From an uncultured Rhodospirillaceae bacterium (lineage in GTDB: Bacteria > Pseudomonadota > Alphaproteobacteria > MPNO01): DNA of 6,301 nucleotides. The DNA is taken from contig CALGIA010000159.1 in NCBI GenBank assembly GCA_937916005.1, positions 1 to 6,301 on the forward strand, given 5' to 3'. The notes beneath the pieces are model-generated. The model saw nothing but the letters and a program-made list of their open reading frames with translations, was not told where the DNA came from and did no database searches. Positions 6,264-6,301 of this stretch are shown here, one piece after another. Every line of letters starts with the position of its first letter. The first letter of the stretch is position 1. A program made the translations under genes and the position numbers.

Positions 6264-6301
6264 TTACTGTTCTATCGATGTGCCATTCTGGCCTTCGCGG
6301 G
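6264..6301 (-). CDS. Possible 3' end of an upstream gene (partial)
   Basis: One minus-strand frame is open from the window edge and ends R-E-G-Q-N-G-T-S-I-E-Q then TAA at 6264-6266. The stop overlaps the ribosome site of the VOC gene (TAAGGAG), a common arrangement between genes of one operon. Another frame also ends nearby (TAG), so eleven codons cannot prove that it is coding, and no function can be assigned. Confidence 0.4.
   Translation of the reverse strand, partial: REGQNGTSIEQ

Overview
The window is 6.3 kb of gene-dense DNA, rich in G and C in most third codon positions, with strong GGAG-type ribosome binding sites and short spacers. Gene types and codon style suggest an alphaproteobacterium, perhaps a marine or soil member of the Rhodospirillales or Rhodobacterales. 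That is inference from style, as no taxonomic marker is present.

Two convergent gene clusters meet near position 3900. The plus-strand cluster (102-3892) is a complete tripartite TRAP transporter: periplasmic solute receptor (DctP type), small membrane subunit (DctQ type) and large permease (DctM type). It is followed after 61 bases by a PuuE-like protein of the polysaccharide deacetylase superfamily. A GC-rich hairpin followed by TTTT overlaps the last stop codon and probably terminates this transcript. The order suggests uptake of an organic acid followed by hydrolysis of a C-N bond, possibly an amide, imide or ureide, but the substrate cannot be read from the sequence.

The minus-strand cluster (6301 down to 3911) begins with the probable last 11 codons of an unseen gene. 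Next come a small VOC (glyoxalase/dioxygenase fold) protein, a ZnuA-type periplasmic zinc-binding protein with a histidine-rich loop, and an ACMSD-like metal-dependent amidohydrolase (probable decarboxylase). Tight spacing, including a TAAGGAG stop/ribosome-site overlap and a VOC-znuA overlap, indicates one transcript. No znuB or znuC lies within the window.

The strongest oddity is the znuA start. A convincing signal peptide is encoded in frame upstream of the first GTG, but that open frame holds no ATG, GTG or TTG that could start it; the only reasonable candidate is a CTG inside the end of the VOC gene. The other notable points are the orphan zinc receptor beside a metal enzyme, altered metal or substrate residues in the two enzymes, and a hairpin plus TTG start between the TRAP receptor and membrane genes. 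I see no mobile element, CRISPR array, RNA gene or clearly novel system; the region looks like ordinary transport and catabolic DNA with a few unusual details.
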